DNA of 64,000 nucleotides, from positions 620,001-684,000 of the forward strand of contig NZ_JANHAU010000002.1 of the NCBI RefSeq assembly GCF_024464185.1, written 5' to 3'. Positions 23,645 to 32,262 of the stretch are shown here, piece after piece. Source of the DNA: Haloarchaeobius salinus (GTDB taxonomy: Archaea; Halobacteriota; Halobacteria; Halobacteriales; Natrialbaceae). The notes beneath the pieces are model-generated. The model worked only from the letters and a program-made list of their open reading frames with translations. It did no database searches and had not been told where the DNA came from. Positions within the stretch are counted from its first letter, which is position 1. The number at the start of each line of letters is the position of its first letter. A program made the position numbers and the translations under genes.

Positions 23645-24178
23645 CTACTGGAACTCGTCCTCGTAGAGGTCCATCGCGTGCTCGATGGCCTCCTTCGCGG
23701 CCGCCTTGTCCTCCCAGCCCAGCGTCTCGACTTCCTTGCCCTCCTCGAGGTTCTTGTACGTCGCGAAGAACTCGTCGATCTCGTCGCGTTGCTGCTGTGG
23801 GATGTCCTCCAGGTCCTCGATGTGGTCGAAGCGCGGGTCCTCGGTCGGCACCGCGATGACCTTGTCGTCCTGCTCGCCGTCGTCGTCCATCTTCATGAGA
23901 GCGACGGGACGGGCCTCGATGATGCAGCCGGGGAACGTCTGGTCCTCGACGAGCACCAGCACGTCGAAGGGGTCCTCGTCGTCGTAGTACGACTGCGGGA
24001 TGAAGCCGTAGTCCGAGGGGTAGTGGACGTTGCTGTGGAGCACACGGTCGAGCACGACGCCGGGGACGTCCTTGTCGTACTCGTACTTGTTGCGCTCGCC
24101 CTTGAGGCACTCGACGACCGCGTAGATCTCTTCCGGCGGGTTCGGACCCGTCTCGAGGTCTTCCCAGAGGTTCGTCAT
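23645..24178 (-). CDS. ppa: Inorganic pyrophosphatase, family I
   Basis: A 177-residue soluble pyrophosphatase that hydrolyses PPi to two phosphates and drives biosynthesis. All family I landmarks are present: ERNKYEYDK near residue 25, SDYGFIPQSYYDDEDPFDVLV with the signature D-x-D-P-x-D metal site, and MDDDGEQDDKVIAV with the second acidic cluster. The C-terminal helix LEEGKEVETLGWEDK contacts substrate. The ATG at 24178 starts MTNLWEDLETGPNPP, the normal N-terminus; the upstream codons are not conserved in type. It is transcribed alone. Confidence 0.95.
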   Translation of the reverse strand: MTNLWEDLETGPNPPEEIYAVVECLKGERNKYEYDKDVPGVVLDRVLHSNVHYPSDYGFIPQSYYDDEDPFDVLVLVEDQTFPGCIIEARPVALMKMDDDGEQDDKVIAVPTEDPRFDHIEDLEDIPQQQRDEIDEFFATYKNLEEGKEVETLGWEDKAAAKEAIEHAMDLYEDEFQ

Positions 24179-24384
24179 ACGTCCCGGCGTGGGACTGGCC
24201 GGGGCAAAGTCCTTTCGTCTCGGCCGTATGCGGCACGTTCGCACGTGCCCGGGTGGGGTATGCGTGTCCGTCTCGGCCTCAGATCGGCTGTTCTCGGACT
24301 CGGCCCGAACTGGTCACCGTCTGGTTTTTTCCCTCATGCAATTAAACGTAAGTAGCGGCGGACACAACGAATAGTTGAGAAGTG

Positions 24385-24390
24385 TTAAAT
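24385..24390 (+). promoter_or_regulatory. TATA-like box of the PadR gene
   Basis: TTAAAT ends 24 nt upstream of the ATG at 24414, inside the AT-rich stretch 24371-24410. The spacing fits a transcript with almost no leader. The 235 nt between ppa and this gene also contain a second AT-rich patch near 24335-24350. Confidence 0.5.
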
Positions 24391-24413
24391 AGCTCGATGA
24401 CATTTATGCAACC

Positions 24414-24764
24414 ATGTCAGAGGCACAAACAGTCACCGGCAAGCAGGGCATTGCACGCGAACTCACCGCGTTCCAGCACAACATCCTCGTGATCCTGGCC
24501 AAGGAACCGATGTACGGGCTGGCGATCAAGCGGGAGCTGGAGGAGTACTACGGCACCGAGGTCAACCACGGGCGTCTGTACCCCAACCTCGACGAGCTGG
24601 TCGGGCTCGGGCTCATCGACAAGAGCGAGCTTGACAAGCGCACGAACCAGTACGAGCTGACCGACGACGGCTACGACGCCGTCATGGACCAGGTCGAGTG
24701 GACGCTCGAGAACATCGCGACCGACGAGGAGCGCGCGGACGACGTCCGGGCCATCCTCGAGTAA
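24414..24764 (+). CDS. PadR family transcriptional regulator
   Basis: A 116-residue winged-helix DNA-binding protein. LTAFQHNILVILAKEPMYG and LAIKRELEEYYG form the helix-turn-helix entry, VNHGRLYPNLDELVGLGLI the recognition helix and wing approach, and KRTNQYELTDDGYDAV the beta wing. The C-terminal helix is short, so dimerisation is probably through it and the N-terminal extension. PadR proteins usually repress nearby efflux or stress genes, but its neighbours give no clear target; self-regulation is possible. The next gene is convergent, 37 nt away. Confidence 0.9.
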   Translation: MSEAQTVTGKQGIARELTAFQHNILVILAKEPMYGLAIKRELEEYYGTEVNHGRLYPNLDELVGLGLIDKSELDKRTNQYELTDDGYDAVMDQVEWTLENIATDEERADDVRAILE

Positions 24765-24801
24765 CGGAACTGCGACAGTCGCTGACGACGCGGGAGGCGG
24801 A

Positions 24802-25404
24802 CTACGGACCGGGCACCCGCTCTCCTGCCGTCTCGTACACGAGTTCGAGCGACTGCTCCACCACTGCGGTCTGTTCCTCGCTGGGCCAGGCGTTGCGCGG
24901 GTAGTACTCCTCGAGGAACTCCCGCATCTCGCCCGCCGTGAGCGACTCGGCGGGCTTCGCGTAGTGGTTCCCGGCGAAGTCGGCGAACGCCGTCGCGTTC
25001 CGTGCGTGTACCTCGCCGTGCTCCTCGCGGACCTGTTCGACGAGCTCGCGGTTGTGCTCGTCCACCGCGCGCCACTCGTCGGGGTCGCCGGGGCCGGAGA
25101 GCGGCACCTCCACGGCGCGTGAGGTGTCCTCGATGCGGTCCATCTGGACGACGCCGTCCTCGAGCCAGTCCTGCGGATAGCAGACCAGGGTGGCCTCGTC
25201 CTCGCTCCGGACGCGCGCGGCGTAGCCGTACTCGTCGACGAGGTCGGCACGTCGGTCGCGGTACGATTCCGCCTCGGCGTCGTCGACTGCCTCACGCGCG
25301 AGCCGGGACAGGCGCTCGGCCTCGTCCACCACCGGCTCTGGGAGCTCGTTCCCGCTCTGGTCCATCGCTGTGTCATCCACCGTAGTGTTATCTTTCCCTG
25401 ACAT
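24802..25404 (-). CDS. RNase HI operon protein, function unknown
   Basis: A 200-residue acidic soluble protein, found next to rnhA in many haloarchaea and often labelled only rnhA operon protein (recalled as DUF7108). The N-terminus is helical (EAERLSRLAREAVDDAEAES), the centre has ARVRSEDEATLVCYPQDWLE, and the C-terminus HYAKPAESLTAGEMREFLEE and EYYPRNAWPSEEQ. No catalytic motif is apparent. The ATG at 25404 lies 12 nt after the rnhA stop and is favoured over a GTG two codons upstream. It is co-transcribed with rnhA. Confidence 0.8.
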   Translation of the reverse strand: MSGKDNTTVDDTAMDQSGNELPEPVVDEAERLSRLAREAVDDAEAESYRDRRADLVDEYGYAARVRSEDEATLVCYPQDWLEDGVVQMDRIEDTSRAVEVPLSGPGDPDEWRAVDEHNRELVEQVREEHGEVHARNATAFADFAGNHYAKPAESLTAGEMREFLEEYYPRNAWPSEEQTAVVEQSLELVYETAGERVPGP

Positions 25405-25416
25405 TGACACGTCTTC

Positions 25417-26010
25417 TCAGGCCTCGTCGAGTGCCTCGTTGGCCAGTTCGTCCGCACGCTCGTTAATCTCACGGGGGACGTGGCTGATGGTCCACGAGTC
25501 GAAGTTCGACAGGAGCTCGTGGACCGAGACCCGCTTCTCCCGCATCGTGGGGTCGTTCGCGTTGTACTCCCCTCGCACCTGCTTGACGATGAGTTCGGAG
25601 TCGCCGCGGATCTCCACCTCGTCGTAGCCGTAGTCGACGGCCACCTCGAGTACGCGCAGGAGCGCCTCGTACTCGGCCTGGTTGTTCGTCGCGTCCCCGA
25701 TGCGCTCGCCACCTTCGGCGACGATGCCGTCGCTCGTGACGACGACCCAGCCGATGGCGGCGGGCCCGGGGTTCCCCCGCGACGCGCCGTCGAAGTAGCA
25801 GTGCGCCCGACCGCTCCCCTCCCGGAGGAGCGCCTCGATGTCGGCTGGACGTGCGCCCTGCACGACGACCTTCCCGTCGTACGCGACCGCGGACGCATCT
25901 CCGTACTCCGCGCGCCAGCGTTCGTGCTCGGTGTTCCCCTCGGTTACCCTCGCACCGGCGGCTTCCAGCGCCGCGCGGGCCTCCTCGACGTCGCACTCGA
26001 TGGCCGGCAT
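25417..26010 (-). CDS. rnhA: Ribonuclease HI, archaeal type
   Basis: A 197-residue RNase HI that cuts RNA in RNA-DNA hybrids and removes primers and R-loops. The catalytic domain starts at about residue 70 with AHCYFDGASRGNPGPAAIGW (first Asp), then NNQAEYEALLRVLE (Glu), VEIRGDSELIVKQVRGEY (Asp), and INERADELANEA (last Asp). A 65-residue N-terminal extension precedes it, as in the Halobacterium enzyme, with ECDVEEARAALEAAGARV suggesting a small hybrid-binding module. The ATG at 26010 follows an AT-rich region. The downstream gene is its operon partner. Confidence 0.95.
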   Translation of the reverse strand: MPAIECDVEEARAALEAAGARVTEGNTEHERWRAEYGDASAVAYDGKVVVQGARPADIEALLREGSGRAHCYFDGASRGNPGPAAIGWVVVTSDGIVAEGGERIGDATNNQAEYEALLRVLEVAVDYGYDEVEIRGDSELIVKQVRGEYNANDPTMREKRVSVHELLSNFDSWTISHVPREINERADELANEALDEA

Positions 26011-26150
26011 TGACCGAAGGTCACCGAACCTCGGGTATAACCGTTCTGATTCCGAATTCGTGTCGGAAATAGTTACATCGCGCAGTCGTGCGGTTGTCTT
26101 CCTTCCACGTGGTTGTGTCCCCGTAACAGCCGACAGATTCCCACCGAGGG

Positions 26151-26156
26151 TTTAAG
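26151..26156 (+). promoter_or_regulatory. TATA-like box of the tfb gene
   Basis: TTTAAG, preceded by CCGAGGG, lies about 30 nt upstream of the TFB ATG at 26186. A second AT-rich stretch, ACTATAAAA at 26172-26180, is too close to this ATG to serve it unless the start codon is further downstream. Confidence 0.45.
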
Positions 26157-26185
26157 TGTGTGCGAAATACTACTATAAAAGTGCG

Positions 26186-27148
26186 ATGACACGGTCCACC
26201 CGCCAGCGGGAGCGAGAAACCGAGACCGAGGCGTCGGACGAGCAGGAGGGAGTCAGGGAGTGTCCCGAATGCAGTTCCGAGAACCTGGTCAAGAGTTCCG
26301 ACAGGGGCGAACTCGTCTGCGACGACTGCGGGCTCGTCGTCGAGGAGGAGAAGATCGACCCCGGTCCGGAGTGGCGAGCGTTCAACCACCAGGAGCGCCA
26401 GGAGAAGTCTCGCGTCGGTGCCCCCACAACGCAGACGATGCACGACAAGGGGCTGACGACGACTATCGACTGGAAAGACAAGGACGCGTACGGCCGTTCT
26501 ATCTCCTCGAAGAAGCGGAGTCAGATGCACCGGCTCCGCAAGTGGCAGGAGCGCATCAGAACCAAGGACGCGGGCGAGCGCAATCTACAGTTCGCGCTCA
26601 GCGAGATCGACCGCATGGCCAGCGCACTGGGCGTCCCACGCTCGGTCCGCGAGGTCGCCTCGGTCATCTACCGCCGCGCCCTGAAGGAGGACCTCATCCG
26701 TGGCCGGTCCATCGAGGGCGTCGCGACGAGCGCGCTCTACGCGGCCTGCCGCAAGGAGGGGATCCCGCGCAGCCTCGAGGAGATCTCGGAGGTCTCCCGG
26801 GTCGAGCGCAAGGAGATCGGGCGCACGTACCGATACATCTCCCAGGAACTCGGCCTGGAGATGCGGCCGGTCGACCCGAAGAAGTACGTTCCCCGTTTCT
26901 GCTCCGAACTCGAACTCTCCGAAGAGGTACAGACCAAGGCCAACGAGATAATCGAGACGACCGCGGAGAAGGGTCTGCTCTCCGGCAAGTCGCCGACCGG
27001 CTACGCCGCCGCCGCCATCTACGCCGCCTCGCTGCTGTGCAACGAGAAGAAGACACAGCGCGAGGTGGCCGACGTGGCGCAGGTGACGGAGGTCACCATC
27101 CGGAACCGCTACCAGGAGCAGATCGAAGCGATGGGTATCCACAGCTAG
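26186..27148 (+). CDS. tfb: Transcription initiation factor IIB (TFB)
   Basis: A 320-residue archaeal TFIIB. The N-terminal zinc ribbon has cysteines 26, 29, 45 and 48 (ECPEC and CDDC), followed by the B-reader/linker with [18 protein letters not shown]. Two cyclin folds occupy about residues 115-210 and 215-310, and the C-terminal recognition helix [16 protein letters not shown] reads the BRE element next to the TATA box. It brings RNA polymerase to TBP-bound promoters. Haloarchaea carry several tfb paralogues; which one this is cannot be told. The [11 protein letters not shown] start is preferred over the in-frame extension to 26156. Confidence 0.95.
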   Translation: MTRSTRQRERETETEASDEQEGVRECPECSSENLVKSSDRGELVCDDCGLVVEEEKIDPGPEWRAFNHQERQEKSRVGAPTTQTMHDKGLTTTIDWKDKDAYGRSISSKKRSQMHRLRKWQERIRTKDAGERNLQFALSEIDRMASALGVPRSVREVASVIYRRALKEDLIRGRSIEGVATSALYAACRKEGIPRSLEEISEVSRVERKEIGRTYRYISQELGLEMRPVDPKKYVPRFCSELELSEEVQTKANEIIETTAEKGLLSGKSPTGYAAAAIYAASLLCNEKKTQREVADVAQVTEVTIRNRYQEQIEAMGIHS

Positions 27149-27273
27149 AGCCCACACACCATCCACCCGTTCTTTCGCCCGCTCCCCTGCAGTACCGACT
27201 CAACGGGCCGTCCGACCGAGCCTGCCACGTGCGACACAACGCTTAACGAGCGTGGCGACAGACGTACCCGAAG

Positions 27274-28206
27274 ATGGTGCTACTCGTCGGCACGTTCGAC
27301 GGTCTCTTCGCCGTCCCGGAGGACGACGACGCCCCCGAACGACGGCTGGACGCGACCGTCCACCGACTGCACTCGACCGCCGGCGGCTGCGTCGCGGCCA
27401 CCGAGTCCGGCCTCTACCGGACGACCGACGGCCACGACTGGGTCCACGTCGCGGACCTCCCCGGTGCCGCCGTCTCGACGGGTGTCAGCCCGGACGGCGA
27501 GCGCTGGTACGTCGGCACCGACCCCGCCGCCGTCTACGTCTCCACCGACGACGGGGCGAGCTGGCGCGAGCTCGAAGCCCTCCAGTCGCTCCCCGGCCGC
27601 GAGCGCTGGCGCGACCGCGCACCCGGCGACGACGCGAGCGTCCGTACGATGGCCGTCCATCCGGGCGCACCCGACCGGCTCGCCGTCGGCATCGAACCCG
27701 GCGGCGTCTACCTCAGCGTCGACGGCGGCGAGACGTGGTCGGCCCGCTCCGCGGGCGTCCACGACGACGTCCACCACCTGCTCGCGCTCGGGGCCGACGA
27801 GTACGTCGCCGCCTGCGGGAACGGGCTCTACCGGACCGACGACGCCGGCCGCACGTGGCTCAGACAGGACACCGACTTCCGCGACTTCTGGTTCAACTAC
27901 TTCCGCGAGAGCTGCGAGCACGACGGGACGCTGTACATCGGTGCGAACGGCTGGGGGCCCGCCGCACCCGGCGGCGCGCTGTTCGAGGCGCACGACGGCG
28001 AGGTCGACCGGCTCCCGTACCCCGGCGAGAACGAGTCGTTCCCCGTCTCCTGGGCCGTCGTCGACGGCACCGTCTACGCCGGCACGATGGACGTACGCGA
28101 CGGCTTCGGCCAGTACGAACCCGCCCGCATCCTCCGGCGCGAGGAGCGCGGCTGGTTCGAGGTCGCGACGGTCCCCGCGGGAGCCAGAACGCTCGCGACG
28201 GTTTAA
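27274..28206 (+). CDS. BNR/Asp-box repeat beta-propeller protein
   Basis: A 310-residue protein with at least four Asp-box repeats of the S/T-x-D-x-G-x-x-W type: TTDGHDW, STDDGASW, SVDGGETW and TDDAGRTW. These repeats mark sialidase-like or VPS10-like beta-propellers. It begins MVLLVGTFDGLFAVPEDD with no signal peptide, so it is probably cytoplasmic. No sialidase catalytic triad is evident, so a scaffold or ligand-binding role is as likely as hydrolysis. The ATG at 27274 follows a TTAA-containing box about 30 nt upstream. The nearby genes do not point to a pathway. Confidence 0.82.
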   Translation: MVLLVGTFDGLFAVPEDDDAPERRLDATVHRLHSTAGGCVAATESGLYRTTDGHDWVHVADLPGAAVSTGVSPDGERWYVGTDPAAVYVSTDDGASWRELEALQSLPGRERWRDRAPGDDASVRTMAVHPGAPDRLAVGIEPGGVYLSVDGGETWSARSAGVHDDVHHLLALGADEYVAACGNGLYRTDDAGRTWLRQDTDFRDFWFNYFRESCEHDGTLYIGANGWGPAAPGGALFEAHDGEVDRLPYPGENESFPVSWAVVDGTVYAGTMDVRDGFGQYEPARILRREERGWFEVATVPAGARTLATV

Positions 28207-28346
28207 GTACGAGGCCGCGCCCAGCGTCGGCGTGTCCTGACGACGGACCGACTGCGGGCAGCGGCTGTGCGACACGTCGCAGTCGGGGAGTTTCCGGTGT
28301 CGCCTGTCCGCCAGATTGAAGCGCATCGTCGCCGTATCTCGGTCGA

Positions 28347-29651
28347 ATGCGGCTCGACGACTACATCGAGGGACTGGAGCCCGACGAGTCCCAGCGCCGC
28401 CGACAGCTCGCCGAGGAGAAGTCCTACGCCATCACCGAGTACCTCGAGGACTTCCAGTCGCGCTTCGAGGAGACCGTGCAGGGCGACTCGCTCTACGGAG
28501 CCACGGCTCCCTCCATCTTCGTCGGTCGGACGAACTACCCGGACGTCTCGACGGGCCTGCTCTCGCCCGTCGCGGAGGGGGACCCCACCGACTTCGTCAC
28601 CGACGGCCAGTGGTACCAGCAGGGCCTCGGCGTCGGCGACGTCGTCGAGCGGCGCACCGGCCTGCTGAACTCCCGCCGGCGCGCGAACGTGAACGTCGAG
28701 GACGTCTGGGACGGCTTCGTCGGCGTCCAGCGCGAGGTCGCCATCGCGGGCGACCCGGTCGACGTGGAGATCGGCCTCGACGGCAAGCTCGACCTCGACC
28801 TCGACGTGGGCGAGGGCGTGGCGACGCCGACCGGCCCGAGCGCCAGCGCCACCTCCGTCGACCTCACCGAGAACCCGTACGTCCCGCGCCCGGTGAAGAA
28901 GACGCTGGAGGACGACGACTGGCAGGCCCAGGGCGCGATGACGTACCTCTACCGGCGGGGTCTCGACGTGTACGACATCAACCGCGTGCTGTCGGCCGGT
29001 GCGCTCGGGCAGGGCGAGAACCGGCGGCTCGTCCCGACCCGCTGGTCCATCACCGCGGTCGACGACACCATCGGCCAGTACCTCCGGGGAAAGCTCCGCC
29101 ACGCGCCGAGCGTCGACAGCGTCGAGGTGCGCATGAACGAGTACATGGGCAACCGCTTCTGGGTCGTCCTCGCGCCCGGCCAGTGGGAGTTCGAGCTCGT
29201 CGAGATGAAGGCCCCGGGCAGCGTCTGGAACCCCGACCCGTCCGGCGACATCTGGATGGGGAGCGCCTCGGAGGGCTACGAGGGCCGGACCGGCTACGTC
29301 GACGAGACCGCCGGGGCGTACTACGCCAGCCGGCTCGGCGTCCTCGAACACCTCGCCGACCGCGGCCGCCAGGCGAAGTGCCTGGTGCTCCGCGAGGTCA
29401 GCGACGACTACTGGGCACCGGTCGGCGTCTGGCAGGTGCGCGAGAGCGTCCGCAACGCCTTCGACGGGACGCCGTGGCACAGCGTGGACGAGGACGCGGT
29501 GGACGAATCGCTCGAGGGCGAGCACGGCGAGGCAGAGACGTTCCACGGGGCGGTCCGGACCATCGCACAGCGCCTGCCGGTCTCCTACGACCGGCTCCGC
29601 CGGAAGTCCGACCTCGTCGCCGGCGTGCAGAGCTCGCTGGGTGACTTCTGA
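28347..29651 (+). CDS. nreA: DNA repair protein NreA
   Basis: A 434-residue member of the archaeal Nre family. Nre proteins take part in repair of DNA damage, including mitomycin C lesions in Haloferax, and bind the sliding clamp PCNA. Visible features are a conserved core with APSIFVGRTNYPDVSTG, NPYVPRPVKKTLEDDDWQAQG, and NRFWVVLAPGQWEFELVEM, and a C-terminal PIP-like peptide, VQSSLGDF, ending the protein and fitting the Q-x-x-L-x-x-F clamp-binding pattern. The zinc-binding N-terminal cysteines seen in some relatives are absent. The ATG at 28347 gives the usual MRLDDYIEGLEPDE start. Confidence 0.9.
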   Translation: MRLDDYIEGLEPDESQRRRQLAEEKSYAITEYLEDFQSRFEETVQGDSLYGATAPSIFVGRTNYPDVSTGLLSPVAEGDPTDFVTDGQWYQQGLGVGDVVERRTGLLNSRRRANVNVEDVWDGFVGVQREVAIAGDPVDVEIGLDGKLDLDLDVGEGVATPTGPSASATSVDLTENPYVPRPVKKTLEDDDWQAQGAMTYLYRRGLDVYDINRVLSAGALGQGENRRLVPTRWSITAVDDTIGQYLRGKLRHAPSVDSVEVRMNEYMGNRFWVVLAPGQWEFELVEMKAPGSVWNPDPSGDIWMGSASEGYEGRTGYVDETAGAYYASRLGVLEHLADRGRQAKCLVLREVSDDYWAPVGVWQVRESVRNAFDGTPWHSVDEDAVDESLEGEHGEAETFHGAVRTIAQRLPVSYDRLRRKSDLVAGVQSSLGDF

Positions 29652-29678
29652 CCCGAAAACAGGCGTCGGCGACCGCGC

Positions 29679-30143
29679 TCAGGCCGTATCGAGGTTCTCG
29701 AACGCCGCCTCGACGAGTTCGCCGGTGTCGGCGACCAGTTCGTCCCAGTCCTCGTCGTTCGGTGCCATCCCGAGCAGCGGCGCGATCTTCATGATGGAGA
29801 CGTGGTAGACGTGCTGCCGACCGGGCTCCTCCTCCCAGACGACGACGTTACACGGCATCAGTCCGCCGAGCTCGGGGCTCATGTCGAGCCCGCGGTCGGC
29901 CATCTCCGGGTTGCACGCCCCGAGGATGTAGTACGGGTCGCGGTCCGCGCCGATCTTCTCGGCGAGCAGGTCCGAGACGGAGAACTCGACGGCGGTGCCG
30001 AACCCCGCGTCGGCGAAGGCCTCGCGCACGTGCTCGATGGCCGCCTCGTGTTCCATCTCGAGCGTGGCCTGCTTCTTGCCGATCTCGTCGTCGCTCGGGG
30101 TCGGCAGTTCGACGTCGCTCTCGTCGTTGGATTCGAGTCCCAT
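29679..30143 (-). CDS. DUF302 domain protein
   Basis: A 154-residue small acidic protein. The DUF302 fold is indicated by ALEMEHEAAIEHVREAFAD-type helix (here EMEHEAAIEHVREAFADAG), FSVSDLLAEKIGADRDPYYI, and ACNPEMADRGLDMSPELGGL followed by MPCNVVVWEEE. In this family a conserved Cys within the NPxMA region and another in the LPCNV-like strand are typical, and both are here. Proteins of this family have been linked to redox or metal stress, but their function is not proven. The ATG at 30143 gives MGLESNDESD; the longer start is unlikely. Confidence 0.85.
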   Translation of the reverse strand: MGLESNDESDVELPTPSDDEIGKKQATLEMEHEAAIEHVREAFADAGFGTAVEFSVSDLLAEKIGADRDPYYILGACNPEMADRGLDMSPELGGLMPCNVVVWEEEPGRQHVYHVSIMKIAPLLGMAPNDEDWDELVADTGELVEAAFENLDTA

Positions 30144-30179
30144 ACTACAAGAGGCGGCTCGCAAGGGGAAAAACGTATC

Positions 30180-30914
30180 CTACAGCGGGACGGGCAGCCA
30201 CTCCAGCCAGCCGTACACCGTCTCCGGTGGGATGAGCGGGTCGTGGATGACCAGCCAGTCGAGCAGCACCAGCCCGGCCCCGTGCGCGATGACGGAGGGC
30301 AGGATAGAGCCGCTCTTGTAGTCGACCGCGCCGAACAGCACGTCGGTCGGCCCGGAGAGCAGCATCTCTATCGGCGGCTTCCCGATGTGGTGCAGCGCGT
30401 AGACGACGGGACTGATGAACGCGGCCTTGATGCCGAAGCGCTCGCCGACGCCGACACAGAGCAGCCCCCGGTAGTACGTCTCGACGGCGACGACCAGCGC
30501 GAACTGCTTGGCGGCGTGGACGGCGAACGTGCCGGGCTCGCGCAGCTCGGCCGCGGTCGCCCACATCGGGTAGTAGTTCCGGATGGACGGCAGCGACGAC
30601 CCGACGAGGTAGAACGGGAGCACGAACAGCGCGAGCAGCACGGCGTTCCGGACCGCGGTCCGGTCGACCCGGTAGCCGATCTCCTTGCCGTAGTACGTCG
30701 CGAGCGCCATCGGCCCACCGAAGAAGATGAGCCCGTCGATGACCAGCCGCTGGTCCAGCCCGGCCTGGTGGAACGTCATCCAGAGGATGGAGAGGACCGC
30801 GCCGGCGACGAGCGACCTCGCGGTCCAGGAGAGCCGGGACCAGCGCAGGGACGCGAGCCTGGGGCGGAGCCAGTCGACGGCATCGGCGACGACGCCGGCG
30901 TCCTGGCTCGACAC
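30180..30914 (-). CDS. CPBP-family intramembrane protease (Abi-like)
   Basis: A 244-residue membrane protein with six or more hydrophobic helices. The catalytic motifs of the CPBP/Rce1 family are visible: a Glu-Arg element in AVETYYRGLL (usually EExxxR), VVYALHHIGKPP (His), and SILPSVIAHGAGLVLLD (His). The first motif has a single Glu plus Thr instead of the paired Glu, which could affect activity. Members cleave membrane peptides or process prenylated or bacteriocin-like substrates. The start is a GTG at 30914, 4 nt after the DUF5789 gene stop, so the two genes are probably one transcript. Confidence 0.82.
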   Translation of the reverse strand: MSSQDAGVVADAVDWLRPRLASLRWSRLSWTARSLVAGAVLSILWMTFHQAGLDQRLVIDGLIFFGGPMALATYYGKEIGYRVDRTAVRNAVLLALFVLPFYLVGSSLPSIRNYYPMWATAAELREPGTFAVHAAKQFALVVAVETYYRGLLCVGVGERFGIKAAFISPVVYALHHIGKPPIEMLLSGPTDVLFGAVDYKSGSILPSVIAHGAGLVLLDWLVIHDPLIPPETVYGWLEWLPVPL

Positions 30915-30918
30915 GGCT

Positions 30919-31209
30919 CTACTCGTCCGCGGTCGCGACGGGGCCGCGACCGACGACGTCGCGGACGGCCTCCTCGAACTCCTGGCGCTTCTCGAAGTAC
31001 GTGATGTCCACGTCCTCGAGGGCCGCGGAGAGCTCGGTCGGCCCGTCGGGCGTCCGGATGACGGCGTCGCCCTCGAGCGTCTCGAGTCGGCTCTTGGTGA
31101 TAGGCCAGGTCAGGCGGGACGTGACTCGTGCGAGCGGTGCGCCCTCGACGGGTTCACCCTCGCCAAGCTCGACGGCGGGTTCTGCGTCTTCTTCCTCCTC
31201 GTCAGCCAT
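30919..31209 (-). CDS. DUF5789 family protein
   Basis: A 96-residue acidic cytoplasmic protein. After an Asp/Glu-rich leader of about 25 residues comes LARVTSRLTWPITKSRLETLEG, then DAVIRTPDGPTELSAALEDV and a C-terminal helix YFEKRQEFEEAVRDVVGRG. This pattern, a short strand pair and helix with the conserved R-x-x-W-P, is that of the haloarchaeal DUF5789 group, whose function is unknown. The ATG at 31209 starts MADEEEEDAEP; upstream codons in frame are non-coding in character. It is followed directly by the CPBP protease gene. Confidence 0.82.
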   Translation of the reverse strand: MADEEEEDAEPAVELGEGEPVEGAPLARVTSRLTWPITKSRLETLEGDAVIRTPDGPTELSAALEDVDITYFEKRQEFEEAVRDVVGRGPVATADE

Positions 31210-31302
31210 GGTCGGGGGTTTGCAACCGCGTCGATTCAACCTTTCGCTTCCGCCCCCGATGTCTGACGTACTGTTTTGTGGTGGGAAGACCAACACGGGT
31301 GC

Positions 31303-32262
31303 ATGACCAGTCTCGCGGACGTGTACGAGGACAACGTCGGGGAGGTCGAGGACCTCCGACGCTTCTACCTGGGGGTCGCACTGTTCGCGGCGGGTGCGTT
31401 GCTCACGGTGGTGGGTATCCTCGTCGGGGGGACCGACCTGCTCGGGGCGGTCGGCGTGGGCGTCTACGACGCACGGAAGGTCGCCGGGGTGCTGGGTGGA
31501 CTCGGCGTGCCGGCCGTGCTCGTCGGCGTGTTCACGGTCCTGCCGGCGAGCAAGCGCATCCGAGCCGCCGCAGCGATCGGGGCGAGCCTCTGCGTGCTCG
31601 GCGTCGCGCTGTTCTGGTACGCCTACCCGACGTACTGGGTGACGGGCCCGCAGGAGCGCACCGGGCTCACCCTCCTCGTCGCGGCGGTGTACTCCTTCGG
31701 CGTCTTCGCCTCCATCGGCTGCCTGTTCAGCGCCGTCGTGACGTTCAAGACGCGCAACGACCCCGGCGGCACCGTCACGATGCAGGTCACCCGCGAGGGC
31801 GAGACCCGCGTCGTCGAGGTGCCCGCCGAACACGCCGAGCAGGCCGCCTACGGCGGTGTCGGCATGTTCGGTGCGGACCCCGACGGCTCCGTCGAGACGC
31901 AGACGAACCAGCCCGCACCGGGGTCGAACCAGTCCTCCGGCGGGGCAACGGCGTCGGCCGCGGCGTCGTCGCGGTCGTCCCGTGGTGGCGGGTCACCGGG
32001 GCTCGGTGGCACGGGCACCGCGACGAGCGACGGCGGGGCGTCGACCCGGGACATCCAGTCGCCGATGGACACACACGACGACGGCGAGGTGCTCCAGTCC
32101 GACTCGGGTCGGCGCGAGAAGAGCCTCGCCGACCGCTACTGCGGCAACTGCCAGCACTTCGAGTACGTCCGGACGAACCGCGGGATGCAGCCCTACTGCG
32201 GCGCGCACGACGAGGTCATGGACGACATGGAGGCGTGCCAGCAGTGGGAGCCGAACAACTAG
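31303..32262 (+). CDS. Membrane protein with C-terminal Cys-rich (zinc-like) domain (DUF7139-like)
   Basis: A 319-residue protein in three parts. Residues 20-150 hold four hydrophobic helices. Residues 185-270 are a low-complexity Ser/Gly/Thr linker. The final 45 residues are a compact domain, YCGNCQHFEYVRTNRG then QPYCGAHDEVMDDMEACQQW, with four cysteines and a histidine that look like a zinc site. The same small C-terminal domain is found on several haloarchaeal proteins (recalled as DUF7139 for the whole). Its job is unknown; it may sense or bind a cytoplasmic partner. Its stop overlaps the convergent Mut7-C gene by 4 nt. Confidence 0.8.
   Translation: MTSLADVYEDNVGEVEDLRRFYLGVALFAAGALLTVVGILVGGTDLLGAVGVGVYDARKVAGVLGGLGVPAVLVGVFTVLPASKRIRAAAAIGASLCVLGVALFWYAYPTYWVTGPQERTGLTLLVAAVYSFGVFASIGCLFSAVVTFKTRNDPGGTVTMQVTREGETRVVEVPAEHAEQAAYGGVGMFGADPDGSVETQTNQPAPGSNQSSGGATASAAASSRSSRGGGSPGLGGTGTATSDGGASTRDIQSPMDTHDDGEVLQSDSGRREKSLADRYCGNCQHFEYVRTNRGMQPYCGAHDEVMDDMEACQQWEPNN

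Noticed and set aside
26172-26180. ACTATAAAA just before the TFB ATG taken as its TATA box
   Set aside because: Only about 6-14 nt from the ATG; the box at 26151-26156 has the proper spacing, unless translation starts downstream.
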